Notes under the pieces: model-generated
What the model was told of the DNA's origin: nothing
What the model saw: the letters and a program-made list of their open reading frames with translations, nothing else
Database searches by the model: none
Position numbers and translations under genes: made by a program
In this document: piece by piece, positions 43,931-54,570 of the stretch
How positions within the stretch are numbered: the stretch's first letter is position 1
Layout: each line of letters opens with the position of its first letter
Source: Acanthacorydalis orientalis
Lineage: Eukaryota; Arthropoda; Insecta; Megaloptera; Corydalidae
Direction of reading: 5' to 3'
NCBI GenBank assembly: GCA_034766995.1
Contig: CM068315.1
Coordinates: 13,274,010 to 13,338,009, forward strand
Length of the DNA stretch: 64,000 nt

Positions 43931-43967
43931 ATTGTGTTACTTGTTGTAACACAACAAGTAACACAAT
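43931..43967. repeat. Perfect 17-bp hairpin
   Basis: ATTGTGTTACTTGTTGT, then AAC, then its exact complement ACAACAAGTAACACAAT. It lies 8 bp before the TTAA that bounds the MITE at 43980. Confidence 0.85.
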
Positions 43968-43979
43968 ATGTTTATTTAA

Positions 43980-44371
43980 CATGTTGAATACCGAACCAAT
44001 TTTACATGAATTGCCCATAGCGCCTCAACGAATTTTTTATTGTGCGATGCATATTCTGCTAAAATATAAAATACAAGTTAACTTGAATTGTATTATCATG
44101 CTTTATGCATTTATCTTTTAGTGGGGGTCATCGATGACCCCCGCGGTGATGTGGTGCGATTTTTCGATGACATTTTGATGTTTTATTGTTCATTATTTTT
44201 TTTTTACATCATTGTAATAACAATAATGATATTAAAAATTTCAGAAGTATTTCCATTTACTTGAATTATGTGTTTTTACTGATTTTGGCATCATCGGTCA
44301 CCGATGACCCTCATGACGCTACAAGAAAGTTGAGTGCCGGTCACCCAGTGACCCCCACGTCCTTCAATGTG
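43980..44371. mobile_element. piggyBac-like MITE with GGGTCA/TGACCC palindromes
   Basis: The 392 bp element lies between TTAA at 43976-43979 and TTAA at 44372-44375. The ends are CATGTTGAATACCG and, on the complement, CACATTGAAGGACG. Inside are a perfect 20-bp palindrome, GGGGGTCATCGATGACCCCC, at 44123-44142, and further GGTCACC(C)/GGTGACC-type copies at 44288-44355. Repeated palindromic subterminal motifs of this kind are often transposase-binding sites; that role is inferred. The 80-codon plus frame within is not credible. Confidence 0.65.
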
Positions 44372-44375
44372 TTAA

Positions 44376-45043
44376 TATTACATCCTGTCTTTAAAATGTG
44401 TTTAGAAAATTTCGAATCATTTGTATAATATTTAATGAAATGGTTTATCAAACATAATAAAATACAAAAAAAATAAAATTTTTATTATCATGAAATTTGG
44501 ATATCCTTTTGAATAAAAAGTATATATTTTATGTTCTGCTGATAAAATAAGTACACTACTATTTTCAAATACGTTCTGAATATAAATTCTGTATATACAA
44601 TAACTCAATGGCTGAATGAAAACCACAGATATGTTGAAATAATTTTAAAGTTTTTCAGTCAAATATTTCTGTTTATTAATTAAGTATATTTATAGCGGAA
44701 AAGTTTAAATTTTATGATTTAATTTTGTTAATATAAAACCAGTTTCGTTTTATAATAAAACTCTTATTCTATTTTTTTTTACATTACACATATTTTTGAT
44801 TAGTTGTTTCGAATAATTAATAAAGATGAGTATAATTTTATGATAGTTATCCTACTGTGATCAAATTCATATTACACAGATGAATTATTCTTCATATTCC
44901 ATGAAGAAATTTATTTTCGTCTTATTCATCAGATTATGGAGTACTTATAGTAGAAAAGTGAAAATGAAGACATTGTCAGTCCGTAAAAAATCCATTACGT
45001 TGCATTGAGTAAATAAAAGTTATTATGCAATTTATTTTACAAT

Positions 45044-45084
<41 letters not shown>

Positions 45085-46137
45085 CATTTAAAGCCATATA
45101 CGACTACGCATGTGCGTGTAAATTTATTCGACAGTAATATTTTTATATGACAGTTATTCGAAAAAGGTTTTTAATGTCGAACGTTAAAAATGATATCCCA
45201 TTTTGCAAAGTTATTACGCATGAAAAATATTTACAAAGCAATTACATTTTATTAACCGTAATAAAAATTTAAACGTGAATCTACATGTTTGATTTATCAA
45301 AGGACGATTAAATGAATTCACATATCATCGATCACAGTAACGATCATGCAGATAATTTTTTGTAAAACATCACAAAAAGTGTTACCAATCAATGTCTAAT
45401 TTTGTAATAATAGGACAAAAGAAATATTAATCGATATTTAGAATAAATACTATTTTAAAACGAATAGATATCATCGACGAAACGGTATTTTTTAAACTAA
45501 CTAATTTATTTCTTTATTATTTTTTTGTTAAAAACGAAATTGATATTTTATTGTTATTTATATATTTTATAATTTGTATGACGTCAGAAGATTATTTTAA
45601 AAAACATACTTCCTATCTAATTATCCAGAAAGACTAACATTTTTTTCTTAATTTAAAAATACATTTGTATTTTTTAGCTTCTTTCAGTAAAAGTATTGAA
45701 GATTAATATCTTTATACTTAATTTTAATCTTTTAATGTATCACTATAGAATTATCACGTTATACATCTACTAATCTTCATATAACAACTGTTTTTTTTAT
45801 ATATTAAAAGAGAGAAAGGAAACGGAATACAGTAAGAGAAAATAGAAATCTTTCTACTTTACTGTACGACAGATTTAAATTGTGTCAGTGTAATAGGTTT
45901 TCATTATTAAGAAAAGTTTCATCTTATTTTAATGGAATTAATATATAAATATCTTTATAGGTAAAAAAATTGAATAAAATCAGCATCGCAGATACAAGTT
46001 ATATATTTAAGACAGAAAGCGAGAATTGAATTTCAAGAAAATATCAATGCATTCAAATTGCAATTTGAGTGCTCCCACTTAAATTTCAGTCTTCTAGTGA
46101 TACATATTAAAGGATATTTACAAACTACTGAGGTTAG
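44376..46137. other. AT-rich DNA; TA microsatellite 45049-45082
   Basis: No gene seen. A vague foldback-like stretch lies at 44800-44960 (GATGAGTATAATTTTATGAT, ACTGTGATCAAATTCA), too weak to call. Confidence 0.45.
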
Positions 46138-46454
46138 TTAACCCTTTTCACTCGAGAGATGACTCTCACTCGCCAATCAATGTATTGTGACCACTCGAGC
46201 GGCAATTGAGAGTCGCTATTAAGAATTGGTTGTGTTATTTTTTGTTTTTCAACATAAATATGCCGACACTAGGTAACTAAATTCAGGAAAAAACTTAAAA
46301 CAACATCAAATACAATTCGAAGAAGAAATGTTAGGGAAAACTGCATTTTTTTTAATCGTTATCTGACGTTGTAGATTCATCAAGAATTAGATGCGTTATT
46401 TTTTTGTAAACGTAAACATACCGACAATAGGTAAATTTAGTCTGTTTTGAGCGG

Positions 46455-46746
46455 CTGTGCAGAATAGATTTAGATAAAGAAATTTTTATCAGTGACAATA
46501 GTAGTGCAGAAAGTGAGAAAATAATTGCTCCAATAAGTAAACGAATCCGAGTAATAAAAAGTGAAATTGAAACTGATTCTGACATCGATGATGATTGAAG
46601 ATTCATTGGAATGGATCGACATCACCGAAATTGAGGAAATACTAGACTGGACAGAATTTAGAAGTTCCGCGTCCTCTACAATATACGATAATGTCCAATT
46701 AAATGGGAAGCTACATTTCGTCATGAAGCTCTACATGTCATTATGA
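46455..46746 (+). pseudogene. piggyBac transposase N-terminal fragment (PB5)
   Basis: One frame gives FISDNSSAESEKIIAPISKR, then IRVIKSEIETDSDIDDD and a stop. The next frame gives MIEDSLEWIDITEIEEILDW, then TEFRSSAS. Acid-rich segments followed by a W(x)D(x)TEIEE...DWTEF-like motif are typical of the N-terminal region of insect PGBD4-type transposases. The catalytic Asp residues lie downstream in intact members and are absent. Confidence 0.6.
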
Positions 46747-46790
46747 AGTTACATGTCATCATGAAGCATGTCATCATACATGTCATGAAA
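46716..46790. repeat. Short ATGAAG/ACATGTCAT minisatellite
   Basis: TCATGAAGCTCTACATGTCA, TTATGAAGTTACATGTCA, TCATGAAGCATGTCA and TCATACATGTCATGAAAG form about four units of 15-20 bp, immediately after the piggyBac N-terminal fragment. Confidence 0.7.
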
Positions 46791-46970
46791 GAAATAATAC
46801 TGTAAAGTCTTATTTAGTAAAACATCAGGCAGTAAAAGACACGAAACAACATATTTTTTCGACATCTGCCCCGAAAAACCTAGAATGAATCTTGGGGACT
46901 ATTTCCTAAAATATCGTATGAAGAAAAATTATAGATATTGAATCCTATAAAAGTCCTATTGTATAAAATA

Positions 46971-47594
46971 TTTTCGCATAATAAATAAATTATGTGCATA
47001 AATATATATATTTTTGTAATAAATAAATTATATTCATGGTGCGTTGCTGGTTCTCCATACTTGAAAAGGCCTTAAGTGCAAAAAGTTCATTATTTAAAAA
47101 TATGATATTTCGTATTTCTACCTTTGTTTTACTTGTTAACACTATAAATGAGATAGACTTATAGAAAACAACATTTGAATTTCTCACAATTTTCTATTCT
47201 AAATTTTAGTATTAAATTATTATTGTATATCTTTCAACTATGACCGAAAGTATATAACAATATTTGAGACAATTTAGGTGTGCTGCAGTTATTATATGCT
47301 TGATTTATTCAAAGAATTAGATACGTTCAAACGTGTTATATTATATTTGGTAAATTAAGCGTTTTTTTTTATATTTAAAACATAAGATGTAATATTCTAG
47401 TAAAAAAATGTCAAGATTTATCCAAGATTGCATACAGTTATTCGAAACTGAGATACGAAATCTAACAATGTTATTTACAAATAATTCAGAAGTTGGATTG
47501 AATCGCTTAGAAGAATTTCACCAAAGTATTAGAAGTCAGATTCAACCATTTAAAACTTTCATTAAATCATTTCAATGTCAGATTAAATCATTTA
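46971..47594. other. AT-rich DNA, no gene seen
   Basis: The 67-codon plus frame at 47408-47611 and the 65-codon minus frame at 46990-47187 lack recognisable domains. Confidence 0.4.
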
Positions 47595-47775
47595 ACCTTT
47601 TTTATAAATGAATTATTTTTTTTCTCAAAAAATACTAAATATTTTCTTGTCAAAAATGTTCATTTAATTATTAATAATCATTTATGATTGTTGACTATGC
47701 ACATTTTGATAGCAATGGTATTATCTTCAGAGCACTGAGATACAGAACGAATTCTTATAGACGTGGTCTGCAAAT
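47595..47775. repeat. Foldback family R arm
   Basis: ATAAATGAATTATTTTTTTT, TTGTCAAAAATGTTCATTTA, GATTGTTGACTATGCACATT, TTGATAGCAATGGTATTATC and TTCAGAGCACTGAGATACAG match the R consensus. Confidence 0.65.
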
Positions 47776-48000
47776 AATTAGATGCGGAATACATCTACTA
47801 TATACTAGGGAAAAGTGACATTAAGATTGAAAAATGAAAATGATACTGATTAGTAATAGCATTATGAAGATTCAACCAACAGTAATAATTTTTAGACATT
47901 TTAGATATTTTAGCTACCTTAGATGCATTAGATTTGTTTATATGTGTTAAGTATTTAACAAGCAAAGTTATAATTATATATTTTTATATCTATGATCTCG

Positions 48001-48210
48001 TTATTTTTTTTTCTAAACGATTTATTCTTTTGAATCATCTGAAAGTCAGTTCTCTGCTATGACCATCGGCACGTGTTACATTTACAAACAGATATTAAAT
48101 ATTCTAATATCAATCTCTATGCGACACATCTGTTGAATCTAGTAGTGTAGAAAAAGACACTCAGATGATCCGAAAGAGTGAAAAATATTCAGATAACATA
48201 TCTTAGTCAT
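48001..48210. repeat. Inverted-repeat element IR-2
   Basis: The left arm has TTATTCTTTTGAATCATCTG, then AAAGTCAGTTCTCTGCTATG. The right arm, on the complement, has TTTTTCACTCTTTCGGATCA, then TCTGAGTGTCTTTTTCTACA. Same family as 43651-43826. The centre includes CGGCACGTGTTACATTTAC. Confidence 0.6.
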
Positions 48211-48312
48211 GTTTTATGTTGAAGTCATAAAACGTGAATATAATATTCTGATAAAAACATGTCAAGACGTATTCCAGAATCTCTATCATTATTAAATGTT
48301 CAATAGTGTTTC

Positions 48313-48362
48313 CATATATATGCATACATATACATATACATATACATATATATATATATATA
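48313..48362. repeat. TA/CATA microsatellite
   Basis: A mixed TATATG, CATACATA and (TA)n tract of about 50 bp. Confidence 0.9.
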
Positions 48363-48776
48363 TTAAACTAACTTCAATATATAAAATTTAAAAATGTCAT
48401 TTACAAATATCTTATCAATTAATACATTTCAATTTTCTCTTTAAAAAAAATAATATAAAAAAATAATTTTATATACGCTTTTAAGAAATTAATTATAAAA
48501 AAATTATAATATATTTTTTAACTTTTTTTATCTAGTAACTATTTTTTATACTTCAGATCTGCGAATTTGTTATCAATAGATGTCTATTCACTTTAATATT
48601 GTCCGATAAAAGTCTTTCACGGACAAATAAAACTAGAAAAACTTCAATGAAATTAATTATCGATAAAAACAGCTCCTATTTGTGGTTATGTTTATGTATG
48701 CACTTTAAACGTTTCTTTTCTGTTATATACAAAGCAGTTTGCTTTTAAATCTGCGAATCTCTTGATACGTTATTCT

Positions 48777-48885
48777 AATCATCTTTTTGAATCAATTGAG
48801 TATTTTTATTCTTAAAGACCAACTCTTTCATGGCAGAAATGAAAGTAATCGTAAAGAACTAACACTGTTGAGATAACATATATTT
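48777..48885. repeat. Inverted-repeat element IR-3 (degraded)
   Basis: AATCATCTTTTTGAATCAAT on the left, and on the right AAAGTAATCGTAAAGAACTA, then ACACTGTTGAGATAACATAT. This is a shorter third copy of the IR family, ending just before mariner M3b. Confidence 0.5.
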
Positions 48886-48900
48886 ATACACACATATATA

Positions 48901-50182
48901 CGAGGTTCGTAAAAATTTATGAAATGGCACTACCATTTATTTGGTAACTTTACGGCTATCGAGTGTCACTTTTAAAACTAGCATAGATGAAATTTCAGTC
49001 AAAATAGACACGTTATTTACGTTCTACAGATGTTTGAATCGAGCATTATAGCAGTTGCCTCAAAAATGAAAAAAATGACTTCTATGCAGTGATAAATTTT
49101 TTATTTGAAAAAGTGGTCGGCTATCAAGACCATAGTGGAGTTGAATGAAGTTCATGGGAATACTGCACCAGCATTAAAGACTATTCATTTCTGTATAAAT
49201 GAGTTTAAACGTGGCCGAATATGAACATAATGTGAAACGCGCTCTGGACGCCCAGTTGATGTTACCACGACGGATATCGTTGAAACATCCTTGGTTTTAT
49301 TATGGAAGACTTCCGAGTGAAAATGCGAGAGATTGCTGAGACTATAGGCATCTTAACTGAACAAGTGCACAATACCCTGCACAAAAATTGCACATGAAAA
49401 AGTTGTGTGCGCAATGGGTCTCGTGATTGTTGATTATCTACCAAAAACGCACACGAAAGTACATTTCAACACAGTGTTTGGCGAAGTTTAATCGTAATCC
49501 ATATGACTTTTTGAATTGATTAATTCGTAGATCTTCTTGCGTCGATTCGTCACCGTAAATGAAACATGGATCCATCACCTACACACCTGATTGGAAATAG
49601 CATTCATAGCAGTCAACAACGACTGGTCAAAGTGCGCTGAAGAAGGCGAAGACTGTTTTGTCGACTGGGAATGTTATGACCACTATTTTTGGAATTCCCA
49701 ACGAATCATTTTGATCGACTTCTTGACAAAGTATAGATAAAGGAAAAAACGATAATAAGAGCATATTATGTAGCATTATTGGACCGTTTGAAAGAAGAAC
49801 TAAAACAAGAAAGGCTAAGATTATCGCAAAAAAAGTGTTTTTTCACCTGCACAACGCTCTACCTCACAAATCGAACGTCGCAATGGCAAAATTGCACGAA
49901 TTAGGTTTCGAATTGATTCCTCATCCAACCTATTCTCTGGACTTTGTCCCAAATTCGGCTCGGTGACAAGAAATTCTCGTCGAATGAGTATATCAGCGCC
50001 GCCGTCAATGTGTATTTTGCAGACTTTCAGAAAAGCTACTTTTCCGACGGGATGAAAAAATTGGAAACTCGGTGGACTAGGTGTATTGCCCTCAATAGAG
50101 ACTATGTTCAGAAATAAAATCTTTTTTTCCAAAAAAACGGTGTTTAACTTGCTTTTTTACCATACTTATCAAACGGCCTTCG
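48901..50182 (+). mobile_element. Near full-length dead CGAGG-type mariner (M3b)
   Basis: TA target bases lie at 48899-48900 and 50183-50184. The left terminus is CGAGGTTCGTAAAAATTTAT; the right terminus, on the complement, is CGAAGGCCGTTTGATAAGTA. The length of 1282 bp is normal for an autonomous mariner. A (TA)n tract starts directly at the right TA and has probably grown from it. Many stops and frameshifts exclude activity. Confidence 0.8.
49064..50118 (+). pseudogene. Mariner transposase pseudogene (M3b)
   Basis: The order on the plus strand across frames is: KNDFYAVINFLF-like start near 49070; IKTIVELNEVHGNTAPALKT; FCINEFKRGR; RSGRPVDVTTTDIVE; LTEQVHNTLHKN second helix-turn-helix; FVTVNETWIHHLHT, where the first catalytic Asp of VDETW appears as Asn; TTGQSALKKAKTVLSTGN; FHLHNALPHKSNVAMAKLHE, where HDNA has become HNA; LGFELIPHPTYSLDFVP; KSYFSDGMKKLETRW; and a NRDYVQK tail replacing GDYVEK. 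All landmarks of the family are present but broken. Confidence 0.75.

Positions 50183-50184
<2 letters not shown>

Positions 50185-50244
<60 letters not shown>
50185..50244. repeat. (TA)n microsatellite
   Basis: About 60 bp of TA directly adjoining the mariner's right target TA. Confidence 0.9.
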
Positions 50245-50247
<3 letters not shown>

Positions 50248-50923
50248 TCGTATATAATTATTTCATTAGAATCCTTAAAGACATTGTTTTTAAATCCTGG
50301 TTTTTTTACAGCAGGGTTCTATTTTTGTCATCTTCACATTATAAGATTGTAATTTATTCATCCTAAAGATATATAAAGAAGATAAAGATAAATAAATCTA
50401 TCAAATTAAAAAAAAATATGGTTGTAATTTACGACTATCATTTCTTAGTGTTATATATATATATATTTAACTAGAAAAATGACATTCTAAACATTTTAGG
50501 CACATACTGATTCTTATCAAGTTTTACGAACACTCCTTGTTCAATTTGGAATAAATTTGAATCGAATTTAAATAGTTATTAACACTAAACAATGTCCAAA
50601 TCTACTGATAAGAAAGTCTAGTCATTAAAATATGTATTGTTTTTAGGTCAAGAGGAACCCCTGCCTGAAATAAATATACTGATTAAAAGTGACCTGAAAA
50701 TGAAACTTCTGCAGATAGCTCCTTTAATTGCAATTATTTAGAATGAACTACTTAAAACAATGTAAGCAAATCTATGTTTGATTTGAACACTGATAGTGCT
50801 AATTGCGATTCAGTGTATTTCAACTACCAACACCGTACCATAAATGATAAGTTTTGCTCTACGATGCTAATTCGTATATAATTCTATAAGAGAATACTTT
50901 ATGAATATAGTAACGTCTTAATT

Positions 50924-50965
<42 letters not shown>

Positions 50966-51432
50966 ACATACGTAAGTATGTATGAATATATAATTATAAC
51001 ATGGAACATAAAACTTGATACGAACATGTTTCATGTTCGTACAGCGCACACATAACCCGAAACATTTTGTTTCTCGTCCGAAATTTAATAATCAAAATAT
51101 TTATGACTGTGTATGAATTTCGAGCGATGTAGTTAAAATTTTCAAACACCTACTTTATGTTCTTGTACCTTTACGGCTGTTTTAAAACGTTCGCCGCATT
51201 CATCGCCGGTATTTCACTTGCGAAAAGAGAGAAATATGATATTTTATTTTCACGACGTGTGAACGGTTCGTGTATTATAAATTTAAGATTACGGTAAGAT
51301 AAGTGTACAGCATACAAGTAAGAAAACATTGATGCTTAAGAGATATGAAAATGTTAATCGTTCGTGGGCGTTGCTCAAAAAAATACACTGACGGTTATTG
51401 ATTCGAGGCGATTTTCCTCAAAAATGTATTTA
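50245..51432. other. No gene assigned; TA microsatellite 50925-50960
   Basis: Unique AT-rich DNA, slightly GC-richer at 51000-51380. No recognised coding. Confidence 0.45.
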
Positions 51433-52197
51433 CAGTGGGGCCTCGTAAGGCGAATGCCCCATAGGACGAACTTTTCGTACCACGAATACGGGTTCATGGA
51501 TCCAGGTTTTAATCTCTTTCCTTACTATTTTTCCCTACTTTTAGATAAAAAATTCTATTTTTTTAAATAAAAATTAAACGATGAATGCCATTACTTTATC
51601 ATGCGCCGAAGGCTTCACTCGAAGTTAATAGAGTACTCGGAAGTTAATAGAGGACACGAAGTGCAGCTGACTATAGAATAAATGAAGGAGCTGCATAAAC
51701 ATCTGGTTGCGGAAACGAAAAAAAATGTTTCCTCAAAGAAGGAGGAAGAAGAAGACATTACCAAAGATCCTATGTTTTCAGCTATTATCAAGGAAATTTT
51801 TCAGGACTGGAAGAAGTTGCACAACAGGGTGTTGGAGTGGCACTTCAACACAACTGAAGTGAATAGAGTTGAGGAGCTCTAAAATGATATACCGCTTTAC
51901 TACTTCAGGAGCCTCCTTAAAAAGAAAAAAATCAATCAACACTGGATAGATTTTTTAATACTAAAAAGCAGAGATAGGCAGAAGAACATTAAGAACCTGC
52001 TGCTTATGAACATGAAAAATTTATGAGCATGAGTCTGTAACCATGAAGAAGAATAAAAAGTGTATGTAAATGTTGGCTTCCTTTTGTGGAGGGTCCGGTA
52101 CCGAATAATTTACTTCCCATAGGATACTATGGAAAATCGCGTTTCATACCAGGAAAATTTCATACCATGAACCGGTTCATGATACGAGGCTCCATTA
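51433..52197 (+). mobile_element. Internally deleted Tigger/pogo DNA transposon
   Basis: TA lies on both sides (51431-51432 and 52198-52199). The left terminus is CAGTGGGGCCTCGTAAGGCG. The right terminus, on the complement, is TAATGGAGCCTCGTATCATG. CAGTG(G)xxCCTCGTA-type ends and a TA target are characteristic of the pogo/Tigger group. The interior keeps only the C-terminal part of the transposase, and at 765 bp it is far short of a full-length element. Confidence 0.7.
51682..52025 (+). pseudogene. Tigger transposase C-terminal remnant
   Basis: MKELHKHLVAETKKNVSS, an acidic KKEEEEDITKD stretch, then FSAIIKEIFQDWKKLHNRVL, then EWHFNTTEVNRVEEL and a stop. After it come NDIPLYYFRSLLKKKK and HWIDFL. 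This follows the Tigger tail: acidic LxELQEEQ region, IKEIxxxWxxLxxFxExxHPxxxxxxRxxxLFNDxxLxHFRxxLKxRQKQxxLDxFL. The DDE core is missing. The 66-codon open frame is therefore only a tail. Confidence 0.65.
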
Positions 52198-52364
52198 TAT
52201 TATTGAAAAGTAAAATGATAAAGTATTTGTTTCAAAATATAGTAGAGATGGTCTTATAACAATTCTTTGTATAATAGTTATATTTTTGTTTGTAGTACTA
52301 GAAGATGATATGTACTTCCAGTAATTAAAGTTATATTAGTTAAAATATCCTTAAATTCCATTAC

Positions 52365-52750
52365 AGTTCTGACACTGTGGTAAAATTTACTTTCACCAGT
52401 GAATTATTTTTTCACCCCTAAAATACAAAAAATTTTTAAATAAGAATATTAAATAAATTTAGATTTCGAACATTTTTTATAGTTTGTTGTACGCATTTCA
52501 AAATTGTTATCATTTTGAATCAGAGGGTTAATGTACAGAAAAATCTAACAGTAAGATCAAAGAGAGAGATGATGAGATTTTTCCGTATCTCAGAAGTATG
52601 TGGATAATGAAATTGCGATCAGAATATTTTCAAACAATAATTAAAAATTATTAATAATTAATTATTAAAAGATTATGATTACTTGCGAAGCTCACTTGTG
52701 AAGTCAGTGAAAAATTCGTTTGTGAAAGATAAATTTTGTTAATTATTTTT
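52365..52750. repeat. Foldback family, paired arms
   Basis: The R arm at 52365-52555 has ACAGTTCTGACACTGTGGTA, AAATTTACTTTCACCAGTGA, TTGTACGCATTTCAAAATTG and TGTACAGAAAAATCTA. The F arm at 52570-52750 has GAGATTTTTCCGTATCTCAG, ATTGCGATCAGAATATTT, TTAATAATTAATTATTAAAA, GTGAAAAATTCGTTTGTGAA and AGATAAATTTT. The outer R end (ACAGTTCTGACACTGTGG) is the complement of the F end at 33770-33790. Confidence 0.7.
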
Positions 52751-52923
52751 AGAACAGATGAAACAATCAGTTTGTTTTAATTCATTTTAGACATTATATT
52801 TAATAAAATTTCACTTTAAATAATAAAAAGTATTTAAAAGATAATAATTATGTAGAAATAAAATTACACACTGTTTTAAGCCATGCCTTAAATACGAAAT
52901 AAAAAGTAATAAAAAGAATCATT

Positions 52924-52924
<1 letters not shown>

Positions 52925-52965
<41 letters not shown>

Positions 52966-53024
52966 TACATGCATACATATATATATATATATATATATGC
53001 ATATATATATATATATATATATAG
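52925..53024. repeat. TA/CATA microsatellite
   Basis: About 100 bp of (TA)n with CATACATG and GCATA interruptions. Confidence 0.95.
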
Positions 53025-53386
53025 TTTTAATAAAAGTTCAATAAAATTGCCGGAGTATAAAATAAGACATAAAAGTATAATTATATCCGAACAATTAATA
53101 ACCTTAATGTAATTAACGTCATGATTAAAATTCAAATATTAATTGAACGAAGTGATACGTATTGATGTTATCAGATACTAAAATAAATTTTCATTTTTCA
53201 TTATGCTCTCAGATCGTATTTTTTAAATTAATTTCCATCCTTCTGCGGTTACGATAATCTTCGTCATTATAACGTAATGTATAAATATTTTAATGAAAAT
53301 TCGAATTGAAATTTTCGATGAAAACCTGTAAATTCAATTATACACATGTATCGGAATATGGAGGACGTATTGTTAATTCATCGCGG

Positions 53387-53390
<4 letters not shown>

Positions 53391-53427
<37 letters not shown>

Positions 53428-53510
53428 TACATACATATATATATACATACATACATACATATATATATATATACATACATATATATATATATACATATAT
53501 ACATACATAC

Positions 53511-53541
<31 letters not shown>

Positions 53542-53885
53542 CATACATATATATATATATACATACATATATATATACATACATACATACATATATATAT
53601 ATATACATACATATATATATATATACATACATATATATATATACATACATATATATATATACATACATACATATATATATACATACATATATATATATAT
53701 ATACATACATATATATATACATACATATATATATATATACATACATATATATATATATATACATATACATATACATTATATATATATACATACATATATA
53801 TATACATACATATATATATACATACATATATATATACATACATATATATATATGTATGTATGTATGTATATATATATATATATAT
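53391..53885. repeat. Very long compound TA/CATA microsatellite
   Basis: About 495 bp of almost uninterrupted alternating pyrimidine-purine sequence, made of CATACATA blocks separated by (TA)4-8. The last part switches to TATGTATGTATG, so the final 50 bp can pair with the rest. All frames on both strands stay open (134-196 codons of Y, I, T, H, M, V), purely because the repeat lacks stop triplets. Confidence 0.97.
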
Positions 53886-54114
53886 GAGAGAGTTGAAATT
53901 TTAACTTCAACAGAGGTACAAAGAGTAAAAATTTAGTTCTGAATTTTGTTTCATTTACAATTTAAATAATTTGTAGTGAAGATTCAAAATATTGTTGTTA
54001 TTAGGTGTAGAGTTAGTGTAGGCATTTCTTGTGTGAATATAAAAATAAGTAGTGTTCTTAAAGTCATCAAGATGGAAATGTGCGAAAGTTATTTGAGGGC
54101 TATGTGAAAATTTT

Positions 54115-54570
54115 ATTAGATTTTTCTGTATCTTACTACTCTAAAAATGATATAATCGTGATCTAAATTCCTAGTCTAGAAATAAAAATGATCAATTATT
54201 GAGCACTTTAAATCAGAATTTGTGGTTTGTGAAGCGAAGGAAAATTCATTTGTGAAAGTGTACACCTTAGCATTTTAAGAGTGTATAGCATCGCCATATA
54301 ATGATAATAGGAAACAATCAAAAAACATCAATAATAAATTATTATACATTTTTAATAAGAATATTTTTATGATTTCTGGTATAAGTGAAAAATGTATTTA
54401 TGTAAGGGTGTACCTTGCGGATGACGCATATCATCATCGAAATGTGTCTAAGTAAATGTGCATAATCAAAAATTAATAATAATCAATTATTGAAGATTTT
54501 TGATCAATAAATTTTTTGTGATATGTAGGATGAGTGAAAATTCATTTATGAAAGTGAAGTTAGCTACAGT
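54115..54570. repeat. Three foldback F arms in tandem
   Basis: Successive F arms start near 54115 (TTTTTCTGTATCTTACTACT, then GTGAAAGTGTACACC), 54268 (TTAGCATTTTAAGAGTGT, then TAAGGGTGTACC) and 54415 (TTGCGGATGACGCATATC, then GAAAGTGAAGTTAGCTAC). Each unit is about 148-150 bp, and all point the same way. The GTGTACACCTTAGC / GTGTACCTTGCGG junctions are alike. Confidence 0.65.

Larger units (their letters stand above)
46142..46970 (+). mobile_element. piggyBac 5' remnant (PB5)
   Basis: TTAA at 46138-46141 is followed by CCCTTTTCACTCGAG, a typical piggyBac CCCTTT end. Subterminal repeats CTCGAGAGATGACTCTCACT and CTCGAGCGGCAATTGAGAGT follow within 80 bp. The plus strand then encodes the acidic N-terminus of a PGBD4-like transposase. 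The catalytic core is missing and no right TTAA end was recognised. The right boundary is approximate. Confidence 0.6.

Noticed and set aside
53306..53936. Overlapping open frames of 134-196 codons on both strands rich in Y, I, H and T
   Set aside because: They are translations of the TA/CATA microsatellite, which contains no stop triplets in several frames. No composition or start context supports a protein.
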